Assembly (NCBI GenBank): GCA_052117325.1
Contig: JBQKJJ010000005.1
Source of the DNA: CAG-964 sp902789345
Lineage (GTDB): Bacteria > Bacillota > Clostridia > Oscillospirales > Acutalibacteraceae
Reading direction: 5' to 3' (one strand)
Length of the DNA stretch: 64,000 nt
Position 1 is the first letter of the stretch. Each line of letters opens with the position of its first letter. Of the stretch, positions 62,002-64,000 are shown in pieces. The notes beneath the pieces are model-generated. The model was not told the origin of the DNA. It did not search any database and saw only the letters and a list, made by a program, of their open reading frames with translations. The translations under genes were made by a program, and so were the position numbers.

Positions 62002-63312
62002 ATGAAAATTGTCAGAATACCAATGGGTATCGGAAACACATATGAGGGAGAATGGTCAAACGGGGCTGCAAACGGTCACGGTGTATTAACATATTCAAAC
62101 GGTGACCGATATGAAGGTCAGTGGAGAAATGACTAGGAAAATGGTTTTGGAGTGCTAAGCTTTGTTGATGGCAGACGCTACGAGGGAAATTGGCTAAACG
62201 GAAAGAAGAGCGGTCATGGTGTGTTTACATTTCCAAACGGCAAAAAATATGAAGGTGAATACTTTAACGATTTAAGAAACGGATATGGTGTTGAAACTTT
62301 TGCCGACGGTGAGCGCTATGAGGGAAATTGGATAAACGGCAAAAAGAACGGACAGGGCGTTTACTTTTACAAAAACGGCGACAATTATAATGGAAATTGG
62401 GTAGACAATATGTGGCAGGGTCACGGAGTGTATACCTTTGCTAACGGAGATATAATTGACTGCCAGTGGATAAATGGTGTCAGGAACGGAGCGGGTTCAG
62501 AAATCTTCCCTGACGGATCAAGGTATGACGGTATGTATAATAACGGTAAACGCCATGGCGATGGAGTATATACTTTTGAAGACGGAAGAAGACTAAAAAA
62601 GCTGTACGACAACGGCACTTTGATTAGTCAAGAGGAATTGCCACCGGTTGAAAAATCCACAATCTCAAGTACCGATATTCCAAGCTGGAACAGTGTGAAA
62701 TCGGGTGAATTTAAGAAAAAACAAGTGCCAAAAACAACCCGCAAAAACAAAATTTCATCAGTTGTAAATATGCTCAGAAACCCTACATCGTTTTCAGACC
62801 CGGACGACCGTAATATTGAGGAATCATGCCGCTATTTGGGACAATATATTGACGAAGCCTCAGACTTGTTTGTTGATTGCAAAGAGGTTGAAGCTGCAGA
62901 AATTATAGGCGAGATTTTAGGTGTGACCTTTGACCCAAATGAGGACTGGTTTGATAATGACGAAATAGAATATTTTAGTGATTTCCTTTATGCAGCGCTG
63001 CATTCAATAGGAGAAAAAATAAGTTTTGATACACCGGACCATGATCGCATTATTATCCCGGCAGCAAATATTGCTTGCTATATGTGGGAAGATTACGGAA
63101 ATACAAAGCTGTTTTCTGCTGTAACTTTTATTTGGGTAGAAGCAGGAAAGGACTGCGAAGCAGACTACTTATGGTTTGTAAGAATGAGAGAAAACGGCGA
63201 TTATAGAATCCGGGATAAATACAGTGAAATTGATGAGAAATATTACGGACTTGATGTTGACAGATCCATAATGGGCTCAGACTGTAAATTATACAGACCT
63301 GGTAATTATTAA
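62002..63312 (+). pseudogene. MORN-repeat protein interrupted by an in-frame TAG
   Basis: Reading starts at ATG 62002 (GGAGGT 6 bp upstream) with MORN units (TYEGEWSNG, RYEGQWRND). It meets TAG at 62134-62136 and resumes in the same frame with ENGFGV and six or so more repeats such as RYEGNWLNGKKSGHGV. The C-terminal 200 aa is a distinct acidic domain (DPDDRNIEESCRYLGQYID, VEAGKDCEADYLWFV). The TAG stands where neighbours have Lys/Asn-type codons. Full length ~436 codons. A GTG at 62152 could restart translation, losing about 50 residues. Either a nonsense pseudogene, an amber read-through, or a sequencing error. Confidence 0.82.
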
Positions 63313-63355
63313 CCACCTGTATAATCTCTTGTAAATAATTAAAATATATAACTGT

Positions 63356-63403
63356 AACAGCGAAATTTGCGAATGTACTTTAGCAAATTCCGCTGTTTGT
63401 TAT
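63356..63403 (+). terminator. Terminator after the MORN gene
   Basis: 15-bp stem AACAGCGAAATTTGC / GCAAATTCCGCTGTT with one mismatch and a 12-nt loop; short T-rich tail. Confidence 0.75.
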
Positions 63404-63452
63404 AGGAGTAAAAATTATCATAAAAAATATTCAAAAAACTTAAAAAAAAGCG

Positions 63453-63481
63453 TTGACAAGTGGGCGGCAGTTTGATATAAT
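63453..63481 (+). promoter_or_regulatory. rRNA promoter P1 (perfect consensus)
   Basis: TTGACA (63453-63458), 17 bp, TATAAT (63476-63481); preceded by A-tracts like an UP element. Confidence 0.92.
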
Positions 63482-63642
63482 AACAAAGCTGTCGCAAACG
63501 AGGGCAACACAAACGAACTGAATACGACAATTTGAAGAGTGCTTTACAGTTGAAGAAAAGATTGATTTCTTGATTCTTTGACGGTGAATGTAAAGATGCG
63601 ATTCAGAAAGTTGAAAAAGTTTGAAAAAAGTCTGAAAAAGTG

Positions 63643-63671
63643 TTGACAAATAAAAATGTTTGTGATAAAAT
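63643..63671 (+). promoter_or_regulatory. rRNA promoter P2
   Basis: TTGACA (63643-63648), 17 bp, TAAAAT (63666-63671), preceded by phased GAAAAAG tracts. Confidence 0.9.
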
Positions 63672-63906
63672 AAATAAGCTCTCTACGAAAGCGGAAACGC
63701 AAAGTAAGAGCACAGGACCTTGAAAATTAAACAACACAACAAGAAAAACCCGTAATTACTTTGAGAATACTCAGAGTTTTACAGTGAAGACAACACAACA
63801 AATGTCAAAAGCTTAAGGAATTAAGCGCACGCTAATAAGCGAAAACTTGAGAGCATCAAGCTTTAAAAGATTATAGCACATTCGCAAGGATGTGAAATGA
63901 TACAAT
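63672..63906 (+). other. rRNA leader
   Basis: Includes CCTTGAAAATTAAACAAC (near 63718-63735), resembling the boxA/leader sequence of clostridial rrn operons, and stem-forming arms GCTTAA/TTAAGC near 63811-63826 that may guide RNase III processing of pre-16S. Confidence 0.65.

Positions 63907-64000
<94 letters not shown>

Overview
The window is a contiguous stretch of a low-GC, Gram-positive, endospore-forming anaerobe, most likely a gut Clostridia of the Ruminococcus/Oscillospiraceae type. The supporting evidence is an alpha/beta small acid-soluble spore protein, GerW/YtfJ, SpoIIM-like and SpoVB-like proteins, a SigA-type promoter set, a sortase, pyruvate formate-lyase with its activase, the [FeFe]-hydrogenase maturase HydF, a 2-hydroxyacyl-CoA dehydratase-type system, L27 with a Prp-cleaved N-terminus, and a SAM-I riboswitch. 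It is almost entirely chromosomal core genome. I see no prophage, IS element, CRISPR array or tRNA gene. The last ~100 bases are the start of a 16S rRNA gene.

Layout. 1-9.9 kb: end of a cysteine desulfurase, thiI, a large class B sortase with Ig-like domains, a small CinA-like protein, trmB, a beta-propeller-type lipoprotein, a two-component system, and a DUF1385 membrane protein. 9.9-15.4 kb: prmC, recA-recX (clear SigA promoter), a DUF4037-type nucleotidyltransferase, a CNNM/CBS transporter and a small membrane protein. 15.8-19.6 kb: a spore SASP and pflB-pflA behind a long regulatory region. 20-24 kb (minus strand): rplU-prp-rpmA-DUF6483-obgE-mrnC-yitT. 24.2-29.7 kb: proC, two membrane proteins, an Orn/Lys/Arg decarboxylase and hydF. 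29.8-30.8 kb (minus): a frameshifted acetyltransferase and rpmB. 31-36.4 kb: M50 protease, scpA-scpB, DUF2953, ytfJ, D,D-carboxypeptidase, rluB, which is a conserved Firmicute segregation/sporulation/cell-wall block. 36.5-45 kb: a DUF6514 protein, a LytTR regulator, a 56-aa protein, feoA, a zinc-ribbon membrane protein, galU, aconitase, isocitrate dehydrogenase and rex. 45-49.4 kb (minus): a zinc-ribbon/Thr-Pro-rich membrane protein, plsY, der, DUF512. 49.6-52.3 kb: LytTR-DUF3021-ABC transporter. 52.7-54 kb (minus): SpoVB-like flippase. 54.4-60.3 kb: a fused double activase with its dehydratase-like partner, then SAM-I riboswitch-metK. 60.5-63.3 kb: a lipoprotein, a ribbon-helix-helix protein and a MORN-repeat gene broken by an amber codon. 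63.4-64 kb: tandem rRNA promoters, leader and 16S start.

How it fits together. pflB/pflA, HydF, Rex, aconitase/ICDH and the activase/dehydratase pair outline a strictly fermentative, low-potential redox metabolism. The sulfur-transfer genes (desulfurase-ThiI) and MetK/SAM-I link to tRNA thiolation and methionine metabolism. The most unusual items are: a sortase carrying a cytoplasmic domain that looks like a degenerate CinA/MoCF fold, beside a small gene of the same apparent fold; a roughly 40-bp palindromic repeat found only in two convergent intergenic gaps; two genes broken by single-base events (7-A frameshift, in-frame TAG); a perfect 14-bp palindrome against the aconitase promoter; and three ATTGC direct repeats between an RHH regulator and the MORN gene. 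All calls are by eye from sequence; no database search was run.
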